Part shown: in pieces, positions 16,794-24,333 of the stretch | Numbering within the stretch: position 1 is the first letter of the stretch | How the letters are laid out: each line of letters begins with the position of its first letter | Source: Thermohalobaculum sp963822985 | GTDB lineage: Bacteria; Pseudomonadota; Alphaproteobacteria; Rhodobacterales; Rhodobacteraceae | Assembly: GCA_963822985.1 (NCBI GenBank) | Contig: CAWGJU010000015.1 | Coordinates: forward strand, 124,001 to 188,000 | Reading direction: 5' to 3' | Length of the DNA stretch: 64,000 bases | Made by a program: the position numbers and the translations under genes | The notes under the pieces: model-generated | Database searches by the model: none | Told to the model about the DNA's origin: nothing | The model's input: the letters and a program-made list of their open reading frames with translations, nothing else

Positions 16794-18034
16794 TGCATCC
16801 CCTCAGATGGTCCCGGCGTTCCGCAGCGCCGCGATCCGGTCGGGCGAGAGCCCCAGAAGCCCGCCATAAACCTCGTCATTGTCGGCGCCGATGGCCGGCC
16901 CCGTCCAGGCGACGCTCTCGCGGGGACCCGGCCCTCGAATCGGGGCACCGGCGCGGGGTGCAGGATCTCCCGGTCGAGCACGGGGTCGGGGATGGCGCGG
17001 ACGGCCTCGCGCGAGCGATATTGGGCATCGGCGACGATGTCGGCCACCGTGTAGATCTTCGACGCCGGGATGCCGCTGCGATCGAGATCGGCGACGATCT
17101 CGTCCGAGGGCCGCCGTGCCGCCCAGCCGCCGATCTCGGCGTCGAGCGCGTCGACGTTCTGCACGCGCGAGGGGTTGTCGGCGAAGCGCGGGTCGCTGGC
17201 GAGATCTGGACGCTCCATGAGCTTGCAGAGCTTTTCGTAGAGCGGCTGCGAATTGCCGCCGATGACGACCCAGGCGCCGTCGGCGCAGCGATAGGCGCTC
17301 GAGGGTGCCGCCGTCGGGATGCGCGCGCCGTTCGGGCCGCGGATGCGGCCGAGCGCGCCGTATTCCGGCAGCATGCCTTCGAGCAGGCTCAGCACGCTCT
17401 CGGTCAGCGCGACATCCACGATGCGGGCGGGCGTGCCGGGCCCTTGCGCCTCGGCGCGCTGCTCGTAGAGCGCGGCGAGCAGGCCGATCGCGCCGTAGAG
17501 GCCGGCGACGCTGTCGCCCAGGCTGACCCCGGTGCGGACCGGCGGCAGGTCGGTGACCTCCGGCGGGTGGCCCGTGAGATGCCGGATGCCGCCGATCGCC
17601 TCGCCGATCATGCCGAAGGAGGGGTCGAGCCGGCGGGGGCCGGTCTGGCCGAAGCCCGAGATGCGCACGAGGATGCAGCCAGGCTTCGCGCGGGCGAGAT
17701 CCTCGGGCCCCAGGCCGAACTTCTCCATCAGCCCCGGGCGGAAGTTCTCGACCACCGCGTCGGCCCGCGCGACCAGGCCGAGCGCCACCTCGGGGGCTTC
17801 CGGCGCCTTGAGGTTCAGCGTGACCGAGCGCTTGTTGCGGCCGTGCACGGACCACCACAGCGACCGGCCGTCGATCTGGGCCCCCCAGGAGCGCACGGGG
17901 TCGCCCTCGGGCGGCTCGACCTTGATCACCTCGGCGCCCAAGTCGGCCAGCACCCGCGTGGCAAAGGGGGCGGCAATGAAGTGGCCGAACTCGACGATGC
18001 GCAGGCCTCTCAGCGGTCCGGACAGCTCGGTCAT
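16790..18034 (-). CDS. family III (CaiB/BaiF) CoA-transferase, frame change near the C-terminus
   Basis: 414 aa as read. Typical family III fold: FGHFIAAPFATRVLADLGAE, GRNKRSVTLNLK and the VENFRPG motif. The position that normally holds the catalytic Asp (GFDxxxQA) reads SFGMIGEA, so Asp is replaced by Gly; this subgroup may not use the usual acyl-aspartyl intermediate. The last 60 residues become Arg/Pro-rich after about 16938. Adding one G in the local G-rich tract restores a classic ending (VAWTGPAIGADNDEVYGGLL and on to ALRNAGTI) with a stop at 16803-16805. The true gene is therefore probably 16803-18034 with one indel. Confidence 0.85.
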   Translation of the reverse strand: MTELSGPLRGLRIVEFGHFIAAPFATRVLADLGAEVIKVEPPEGDPVRSWGAQIDGRSLWWSVHGRNKRSVTLNLKAPEAPEVALGLVARADAVVENFRPGLMEKFGLGPEDLARAKPGCILVRISGFGQTGPRRLDPSFGMIGEAIGGIRHLTGHPPEVTDLPPVRTGVSLGDSVAGLYGAIGLLAALYEQRAEAQGPGTPARIVDVALTESVLSLLEGMLPEYGALGRIRGPNGARIPTAAPSSAYRCADGAWVVIGGNSQPLYEKLCKLMERPDLASDPRFADNPSRVQNVDALDAEIGGWAARRPSDEIVADLDRSGIPASKIYTVADIVADAQYRSREAVRAIPDPVLDREILHPAPVPRFEGRVPARASPGRGRPSAPTMTRFMAGFWGSRPTGSRRCGTPGPSEGMQ

Positions 18035-18168
18035 GCGCGCATCAAGGCGCGCGCTCCCGGCGCGGTCAAGCCGCGACGGGCATCGATGGGCATCATTGGG
18101 GTGATAAACGGCCGAGGGGCGAGGCCGGCCGTCGCGGCGCGGGCGTCCGGCCCATAGGGTCGGGCGCG

Positions 18169-19362
18169 ATGACCGGCCGAAACCGAGCGATTCCGGTGTT
18201 GCTGGCCGCCTCGACTACCCAGGTCGCGGCGGCGGTCGGCTTCTGGTCTTTCGGCTTCTACGCACCCGAGCTCTCGGTCGTGACCGGGTTGAACGAACGG
18301 GATTTCGGGCTCGCCTTCACCTTCATCTTCCTTGGCGCCTTCGTCGCCAGCCCGTTCACGGGCGCGATGGTGCGCCGCTGGGGCGGGCCCGGCACCCTTG
18401 CGCGGCTGTTCGCCGTGATGGCGGGGACCATGCTGCTGGTGCTGGGCGGCAGCTGGACGACGACGATGATTGCGGCCTTCCTCTTCGGGCTCGGCTATGC
18501 GCCGCAGGGCCCGGTGGGGATGACGCTGGTGACGCAGAACGCACCGCAGGCAAGGCGCGGGCTGGCGCTGGCGCTTCGGCATTCGGCGGTGCCGTTGGCC
18601 GCCGCCGTGCTGGGGCGCGTGCTGCCGCCGCTGATGCTGTGGGCGGGATGGCAGGCGGGGGTGTTGTCGGTCGCAGGATTCTGCCTCGGCGCGCTGGTCT
18701 TCGTTCTGCTGGCGGCGCCGCTCTTCCGCATCGAGGCCTCGCCGCCCCGGCATGCCGGCACGATCGCGCGGTTCCGGACGCTGTTCGTCGTGCCGCCGAC
18801 CTTGCGCTTTCTCTGGACGGCGGGCATGGGCTTTGCGCTCACGCAGACGGCGGTGACGACCTTCTCCTACCTCTATTTGCTCGAAGTGGCGCAGGTTTCG
18901 CCGCTGGTCGCCGGGGTTTTCGTGTCCAACCTGCACCTGACGGCGCTTTTCGGGCGTCCATTCCTCGGCTGGCTGACCGACCGGGTCGGCAACCCGCAAT
19001 GGGTGCTGGCGGGCATCGCTCTGGTCACGGTCGCGGCCATGCTGGCGCTGGTACAGGTTGGGCCGGAGACGCCGGGCTGGGTGCTGGTGCCGCTGGCGGT
19101 CGCCTGCGGAATCTCGGGTCAGTGCTGGAATTCGGTCTTCGTGACGGCGATGAGCTTTCGTGTCGAGGCGGGTGATCTGGCCGAGCTGAACGGCCGGGCG
19201 TTCGGCTTCCTGTCGCTCGGCTGGATGGCCTCGCCGCCGCTGATCTGGGCGCTGATCGAGCTGACGGGCGGTTATGTCGTGCCGCTGCTGGGCGTGGCGG
19301 CGCTGAACGCGGTGGTGATGGTGGTGCTGCTGGCCGCCCCCGAACGGCGCCGCGCAGTGTAA
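18169..19362 (+). CDS. major facilitator superfamily transporter
   Basis: 397 aa, twelve hydrophobic segments in two six-helix halves. The loop 2-3 signature is degenerate but present (GAMVRRWGG) and its counterpart in the second half is GWLTDRVGN. No substrate clue beyond location between two CoA-transferase genes, both transcribed from the other strand; uptake of an organic acid is a reasonable inference only. Confidence 0.85.
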   Translation: MTGRNRAIPVLLAASTTQVAAAVGFWSFGFYAPELSVVTGLNERDFGLAFTFIFLGAFVASPFTGAMVRRWGGPGTLARLFAVMAGTMLLVLGGSWTTTMIAAFLFGLGYAPQGPVGMTLVTQNAPQARRGLALALRHSAVPLAAAVLGRVLPPLMLWAGWQAGVLSVAGFCLGALVFVLLAAPLFRIEASPPRHAGTIARFRTLFVVPPTLRFLWTAGMGFALTQTAVTTFSYLYLLEVAQVSPLVAGVFVSNLHLTALFGRPFLGWLTDRVGNPQWVLAGIALVTVAAMLALVQVGPETPGWVLVPLAVACGISGQCWNSVFVTAMSFRVEAGDLAELNGRAFGFLSLGWMASPPLIWALIELTGGYVVPLLGVAALNAVVMVVLLAAPERRRAV

Positions 19363-19428
19363 GGGCAAAGGTCGTCGAAACCGTCTACTCGAGAGGATTT
19401 TGAGGCGGGATGCCGCCCGGGCGCCCCG

Positions 19429-20622
19429 TCAGATGACCCGGCGCTGGCGGAGGCCGGCGATCTCGCTGGCGGGCAGCCCCAGCTCGGCCAGGAGGGCGTC
19501 CGTGTCGGCGCCGAGGGCGGGGCCGGCGCGGCGGGGCGGCTCGGCGCCCCCGATGCGGAGCGGGCCGCCGAGCATGCGGACCGGGCCGGAGTTGCTCGCG
19601 TGATCGGCGATGCGGTCGGATTGGGCGACAAAGGGGCTCTGCAGCGCCTGCGCCACGTCGAGGACGGGCGCGCAGGGGACCGCGCCGCCGAGATGCGCCA
19701 GCCAGTCGGCGGTGGTGCGTGTCCGGAACTCGGCGTCGAGCAGGCCGTTGAGTTCGTCGCGGTTGGCCAGCCGGTCGCGGAAGCGGGCAAAGCGCGGCTC
19801 GGTGCCCCATTCTGGATGCCCGAGCTTCTCAGCCAGCACGGGCCAGAACACCTCCTTGTTGCACATGACGAACAGCCAGCCATCTGCGGTCGGGTAAAGC
19901 TGCGAGGGTACCAGCGAGGGATGCGCGCCGCGCGGCTCGCGCCCCTGGGCATGGCCGGTCTGCAGGTACCAGGTCGCGAGATAGCCGAGGTTGTGCAGGC
20001 CTGTGTCGAACAGCGAGGTGTCGACGTCCATGCCCTTGCCCGTCGCCTGCGCGCCGATCACGGCCGAGGCGAGACCGAAGGCGGCCATCAGACCCGTCAT
20101 CATGTCGACGACCGAGAGGCCAAAGCGGGCAGGGGGGCCGTCGGGCTCGCCGGTGACGGAGAGGTACCCGGCCTCGGCCTGCATTAGATAGTCGAAGCCG
20201 GGCCAAGAGGCGCGGGGGCCGTCCCGCCCATAGGCCGAGAGGTGGGCGCAGACGATGCGCGGGTTGACCGCCCCGAGCGCGGCATAGTCGAGGCCGAGCT
20301 TGGCCGTCTGGTTGCCGCGCAAGTTGTTCAGGACGGCGTCGGCGGTCTCGACGAGGCGTAGGAACAGCGCCCGGCCCTCGGGTGCCTTGAGGTCCAGCGT
20401 CAGCGAGCGCTTGTTGCGGTTGAAGCTGTGGAAGAACTGCGAGCTACCGTCCGGCATGAAGTGCGGGCCGACGCCGCGCGCCATGTCGCCGCCATCGGCC
20501 GGGTTCTCGACCTTGATGACCTCGGCGCCCATGTCGGCCAGCAGCATGGTGCCGAAGGGGCCGGCGCCGTACTGCTCGACGGCGAGGACGCGCACGCCGG
20601 TCAGGGGGAGGGGCATGATCAT
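19429..20622 (-). CDS. family III (CaiB/BaiF) CoA-transferase
   Basis: 397 aa, full length. QYGAGPFGTMLLADMGAEVI, NRNKRSLTLDLK, and PGFDYLMQAEAG with the catalytic Asp that forms the acyl-aspartyl anhydride. Moves CoA from a donor thioester (often succinyl-CoA) to a carboxylic acid. It is the last gene of a minus-strand run with a MaoC dehydratase, an MmgE/PrpD protein and an acyl-CoA dehydrogenase, consistent with activation of an organic acid for beta-oxidation-like catabolism. GGAG precedes ATG 20622; ATG 20616 is an alternative. Confidence 0.88.
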   Translation of the reverse strand: MIMPLPLTGVRVLAVEQYGAGPFGTMLLADMGAEVIKVENPADGGDMARGVGPHFMPDGSSQFFHSFNRNKRSLTLDLKAPEGRALFLRLVETADAVLNNLRGNQTAKLGLDYAALGAVNPRIVCAHLSAYGRDGPRASWPGFDYLMQAEAGYLSVTGEPDGPPARFGLSVVDMMTGLMAAFGLASAVIGAQATGKGMDVDTSLFDTGLHNLGYLATWYLQTGHAQGREPRGAHPSLVPSQLYPTADGWLFVMCNKEVFWPVLAEKLGHPEWGTEPRFARFRDRLANRDELNGLLDAEFRTRTTADWLAHLGGAVPCAPVLDVAQALQSPFVAQSDRIADHASNSGPVRMLGGPLRIGGAEPPRRAGPALGADTDALLAELGLPASEIAGLRQRRVI

Positions 20623-20640
20623 CTTGCTCCGACAAGGAGT

Positions 20641-20707
20641 GTCATCCCCGCAAAAGCGGGGATCACCACGGGAAGTTCGCGGGGATTCCCGTTTTCGCGG
20701 GAATGAC
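20641..20707. repeat. REP-like paired palindromic element
   Basis: Two hairpins back to back: GTCATCCCCGC-AAAA-GCGGGGAT (20641-20663) and GATTCCCGTTTT-CGCGGGAATGAC (20684-20707). The outer ends GTCAT and ATGAC are themselves inverted, so the whole unit is an imperfect palindrome. It sits in the gap between two co-directional genes and resembles the dispersed GTCATTCCCGC-type intergenic repeats seen in many proteobacteria; in a transcript it would form two strong stem-loops. Confidence 0.8.
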
Positions 20708-20736
20708 GTCGGGAGGGGTCGGCGCTCGCATCCGGC

Positions 20737-21906
20737 TCACACCGGGTTCTTCTCGATCAGCCGCTTGGCGATCAGCAGGCGCTGCATCTCGTTGGTGCCC
20801 TCGCCGATGCAGAGCAGCGGCGCGTCGCGGTACAGGCGCTCGACGAGGAACTCCTTGGAGTAGCCATAGCCGCCATGGATGCGCATGGCCTCGGTGGCGT
20901 TCTCGAGCGCCGCCTCGGTGGCGAAGAGCTTGGCCATGCCGGCTTCCATGTCGGCCCGCTCGCCGCGTTCGAGGGCGCGCGCCGCCTTCTCGGTCAGAAG
21001 GCGGGCGGCCTCGACCCGCGTCGCCATGTCGCCGAGTTTCAGCGCGATCGCCTGGTGCTCGGCGATCGGCTTGCCGAAGGTGCGGCGCGTCTGGGCGTAG
21101 CGCACGGCCTCGTCGAGCGCCGCCTGGGCGACGCCGACGCCCCGTGCGGCGACGTTGACGCGGCCGAGTTCCAGACCGGCGATGGCGGCCTTCATGCCGT
21201 TGCCCTCGCCGCCGATCAGGTTGAAGCCGGGCAGGCGGAACTCGTCGAAGATGAGCTCGGCGGAATCGATGCCCTTGTAGCCGAGCTTTTCCAGCTTTTT
21301 GGACGCGCGGAAGCCTTCGCCCTTCTCGGCGATGAAGAGCGACATGCCCTTGTGGCGCGGCTGCGCTTTCGGGTCGGTCTTGACCAGAACGGCGAAGGCG
21401 GTTCCGTGGATGCCGTTCGAGATCCAGGTCTTGGTGCCGTTGATGACGTATTCGTTGCCGTCGCGGCGGGCCTGGGTGCGGATGGCCTGCAGGTCGGTGC
21501 CGCAATCGGGCTCGGTCAGCGCCAGGCCACCGCGCGTCTGCCCGCTCGCGAAGCTGGGGAGGAAGTGGCGCTTTTGCTCCTCGCTGCCCATCCGGGCGAC
21601 GATGTGCGCCATGATGAGGTGCGAGTTGATGATGCCCGAGACCGACATCCAAACGCGCGCGATGCGCTCGATGATTTTGGCATAGGTGACGGGGCCAAGG
21701 CCGAGCCCGCCATACTCCTCGGGGATGATGGCGCCGAAGAGGCCGAGCGCCTTCATCGCGGCGACGATGTCCTCGGGGTACTCGTCGGCGGCCTCGAGCC
21801 GGTGGGCGTGCGGCGCCACCTCGCGGGCGAGGAAGCGGTCGACGGTATCGAGGATCATGCGCTCCTGCTCGGCGCGCTCCTCCGCCCCGGTCTCGTCGTC
21901 GAGCAT
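20737..21906 (-). CDS. acyl-CoA dehydrogenase
   Basis: FAD enzyme making an enoyl-CoA from a short or branched acyl-CoA; 389 aa, the usual length. FAD/substrate motifs LALTEPDCGTDL (residues 135-146) and NGTKTWISNG, the C-terminal helix AMRIHGGYGYSKEF, and the catalytic base in IGEGTNEMQ. Start overlaps the stop of the MmgE/PrpD gene. The chain length is not readable from sequence; context with MaoC and CoA-transferase genes would fit methylsuccinyl- or glutaryl-type substrates. Confidence 0.92.
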   Translation of the reverse strand: MLDDETGAEERAEQERMILDTVDRFLAREVAPHAHRLEAADEYPEDIVAAMKALGLFGAIIPEEYGGLGLGPVTYAKIIERIARVWMSVSGIINSHLIMAHIVARMGSEEQKRHFLPSFASGQTRGGLALTEPDCGTDLQAIRTQARRDGNEYVINGTKTWISNGIHGTAFAVLVKTDPKAQPRHKGMSLFIAEKGEGFRASKKLEKLGYKGIDSAELIFDEFRLPGFNLIGGEGNGMKAAIAGLELGRVNVAARGVGVAQAALDEAVRYAQTRRTFGKPIAEHQAIALKLGDMATRVEAARLLTEKAARALERGERADMEAGMAKLFATEAALENATEAMRIHGGYGYSKEFLVERLYRDAPLLCIGEGTNEMQRLLIAKRLIEKNPV

Positions 21907-23303
21907 CAGCCGGCCCCGAAGACCGCCAGCGCGTCGGCGGCGCGGGGTGCTCGGTCGAGCGAGAGCATCGCCTCCTCCATCGCCGCGACACGGTCCGCGC
22001 CGGCGGCGAGGCCGGCGTTCTGGCGGTATTTGTCGACGATCTCTGCGTTCGCCAGCGGCCGGTCGGCGGCGCCGCGGTTGACGGGCTCGTCATGGGTGAG
22101 CCGCGTGCCGTCGTCGAGCTCGATTGTCAGGCGGCCGGAATAGGCGGCGGGGAAGGGGCCGTCGCCGTACGCGGCGCAGGTGGTGCGGTCCATCAGCGCG
22201 TGGACCTCCGGGTCGGCGAGGTAGCCGGGCTCGAGTTCGGCCAGGCCGAGGCGGCCGTGCTTCAGCGCCGTCGCCACCAGGAAATGGGTCGAGAACTTGG
22301 CGTCGTAGTCGTTGCGCGGCCGGCGCTTGTTGGCCTCGGGCTCGCAGATCGTCTTGTGCACCTCCATCGGTACGGCCGCCTCGATGGCGGCAATGCGGTC
22401 GAGGGGCGCGCGGTCCCGCAGCGCCAGCGCGCAGTCGATGACGCCATGCGTGAAATGGCAGGTCGGGTAGGGCTTGATGGCGGTCAGCATCAGCTCCCAG
22501 TCCTGGCCGAGCCCGGCGGTCATCCGGGCGAGGTCGATCCAGTCGGTGAACTTGCCGCCATAGATGTTGAAGAGGCCGAAGCGACCGTCATAAGGCCGCG
22601 TCGCGCCGACGAAGCCTTCGCAGGCCAGCGCGCAGGCGGTTAGCGCCGAGGAGGCGGCCCAGCCGGGATGGAAGCGCTTGTTCCAGGCGCCGTCCTCGAG
22701 GAACTCCATCGAGCCGGCGGCCATCGAGACGGCAAGGCCTTGCGCGTGCGCCAGCTGCTCGGCCGAGAGGCCCATCAGGCGGCCGGCGGCGAGCGTGCAA
22801 CCAAAGATGCCGACGATGCCCGTCGGGTGGAAGCCGACCTGGTGGAAGGCGCCCTTGGCGCACATCCCGATGCGCGTCGCCGTCTCCATGCCCACGATAT
22901 AGGCCGTGACCGCCTCGCGGCCCGAGGCGCCCGTCATCGCGGCGGCGGAAAGCACGGCGGGCAGCACGCTTGCGGTCGCGTGGATGATGCCCGCGACATG
23001 CGTGTCGTCATAGTCGAGGCCGTGGCAGAGATAGCCGTTGATCGTCGCGGCGTCGCGCGGCGAGAGGGGGTCGGGATAGCCGAAGACGGGGACCTGCCCC
23101 CTATCGCCGAGCGCTTTCAGCCCGCGCAGCACCGGCTCGGCGAATGGATACGTCGTCGAGGCGAGCGCGATGCCGGCGGCGTCGAGCATGTGGTGGACGG
23201 CGCGGGTGCGCACCTCGGCTGGGATCTCGCCGTGCTGCAGGCCGAGGGCGAAGGCGGCGAGGCGCTCGGCCAAGGGCAGGCTTATGTCGGTCTGGACGTT
23301 CAT
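21906..23303 (-). CDS. MmgE/PrpD family protein
   Basis: 465 aa. Family of 2-methylcitrate dehydratase and cis-aconitate decarboxylase. Signatures: LCHGLDYDDTH near residue 90, GFHPTGIVGIFG near 150, KRFHPGWAASS near 210 and KPYPTCHFTHG near 275. AGGAGGA sits 5 bases before the ATG. Stop and start overlap the genes on either side (acyl-CoA dehydrogenase and MaoC), so all three are translated from one mRNA. Whether it is a dehydratase or a decarboxylase is not decidable by eye. Confidence 0.88.
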   Translation of the reverse strand: MNVQTDISLPLAERLAAFALGLQHGEIPAEVRTRAVHHMLDAAGIALASTTYPFAEPVLRGLKALGDRGQVPVFGYPDPLSPRDAATINGYLCHGLDYDDTHVAGIIHATASVLPAVLSAAAMTGASGREAVTAYIVGMETATRIGMCAKGAFHQVGFHPTGIVGIFGCTLAAGRLMGLSAEQLAHAQGLAVSMAAGSMEFLEDGAWNKRFHPGWAASSALTACALACEGFVGATRPYDGRFGLFNIYGGKFTDWIDLARMTAGLGQDWELMLTAIKPYPTCHFTHGVIDCALALRDRAPLDRIAAIEAAVPMEVHKTICEPEANKRRPRNDYDAKFSTHFLVATALKHGRLGLAELEPGYLADPEVHALMDRTTCAAYGDGPFPAAYSGRLTIELDDGTRLTHDEPVNRGAADRPLANAEIVDKYRQNAGLAAGADRVAAMEEAMLSLDRAPRAADALAVFGAG

Positions 23304-23836
23304 GCTTCCTCCTGTCGGCGGGCGGGCACCAGCGAATTGCGCTTGAAGCTCAGGACGACCGTGCCGTCCTGCTTGTAGCCTTGCGTCTCGGTCGTGACGA
23401 TGCCCTGGCCGGGCCGCGAGCGCGACAGGCGCACGGCCAGCACCTTGGTGCGGGCGTAGAGCGTGTCGCCGGCGAAGACCGGGGCCGTGAGCCGCACCTC
23501 GTCCCAGCCGAGATTGGCGATGGCCCGGGCCGAGACGTCGTCGACGGTCAGCCCCGTGACGATGGCCAGCGTCAGCGTGGAGTTGACGAGCTCGCGCCCG
23601 AACTCGGTGCCGGCGGCATAGGCGGCGTCGCAATGCGCCGGGTGCCGGTTCATGGTGAGCAGCGAGAAGTGGATGTTGTCGGCCTGCGTGACCGTCCGGC
23701 CCGGCCGGTGTTCGTAGACGTCGCCGACGGCGAAATCCTCCAGATCCCGGCCGTAGCGGGCGAGGTGGACGCGGGCCCCGGCATCCGGGACGAGCGTGCT
23801 CTGGCTCTCCTTCATGTGGGCGCTCATACCATGCAT
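23300..23836 (-). CDS. MaoC-like enoyl/mesaconyl-CoA hydratase
   Basis: 178 aa, hotdog fold. The hydratase signature is EHRPGRTVTQADNIHFSLLT with the catalytic Asp, followed by HCDAAYA, similar to mesaconyl-CoA or itaconyl-CoA hydratases. Three in-frame ATGs (23836, 23827, 23815) are possible; none has a strong ribosome-binding site, so the first is given. First gene of the MaoC / MmgE-PrpD / acyl-CoA dehydrogenase / CoA-transferase run. Confidence 0.85.
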   Translation of the reverse strand: MHGMSAHMKESQSTLVPDAGARVHLARYGRDLEDFAVGDVYEHRPGRTVTQADNIHFSLLTMNRHPAHCDAAYAAGTEFGRELVNSTLTLAIVTGLTVDDVSARAIANLGWDEVRLTAPVFAGDTLYARTKVLAVRLSRSRPGQGIVTTETQGYKQDGTVVLSFKRNSLVPARRQEEA

Positions 23837-23883
23837 CGCGGCGGGGCGGGACGCAGATGGGTGATATGCGGGGCGTCTGGCGT

Positions 23884-24333
23884 TCAGTGTACCGCGCGGG
23901 CGGTGGCGAGCTCGCGTGTCGTGGCCTCGAGGCGCGAGGCGAGCACGCGGATGACCTCGAGCGCGATGTCGGGAAACTCGCGGAGCAGGTTGAGAAAGGC
24001 CGAGCGCTGCAGCCGCAGCACGGTCAGGTTGGTCTTCGCGGCGATGGCCGTCGAGCGCGGCTGGTCGCAGAGCACCGCCATTTCGCCGAAGATCTCCCTT
24101 GCGCCGAGCGTCGCCACCGCCGTCTCGCCGTCATCCACCGGCAGCAGGACGTCGACCTTGCCCTCCATGATGATGTAGGCGGCGTTGCCTTCCTCGCCCT
24201 TCTCGAACAGCCGCTCGCCGGCGCGGTAGGTCAGCGTCTCGCCCATGAAGGCGAAGAGCCGCAGCCGCTTGGGGTCGACGTTGCGGAACATGGGGATTTC
24301 CATCATCACTTCGACGGCTTGGTTGAGGCTCAT
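23884..24333 (-). CDS. cyclic-nucleotide-binding (CNB) domain protein
   Basis: 149 aa, a single CNB domain (residues 10-130) with the phosphate-binding cassette FGEMAVLCDQPRSTAI, in which the Glu that holds the ribose and the Arg that holds the phosphate are both present. There is no DNA-binding HTH, so it is not a Crp-type activator. The ATG overlaps the stop of the ABC gene by 4 bases, implying that it senses cAMP/cGMP (or another ligand) for that membrane protein. Confidence 0.9.
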   Translation of the reverse strand: MSLNQAVEVMMEIPMFRNVDPKRLRLFAFMGETLTYRAGERLFEKGEEGNAAYIIMEGKVDVLLPVDDGETAVATLGAREIFGEMAVLCDQPRSTAIAAKTNLTVLRLQRSAFLNLLREFPDIALEVIRVLASRLEATTRELATARAVH

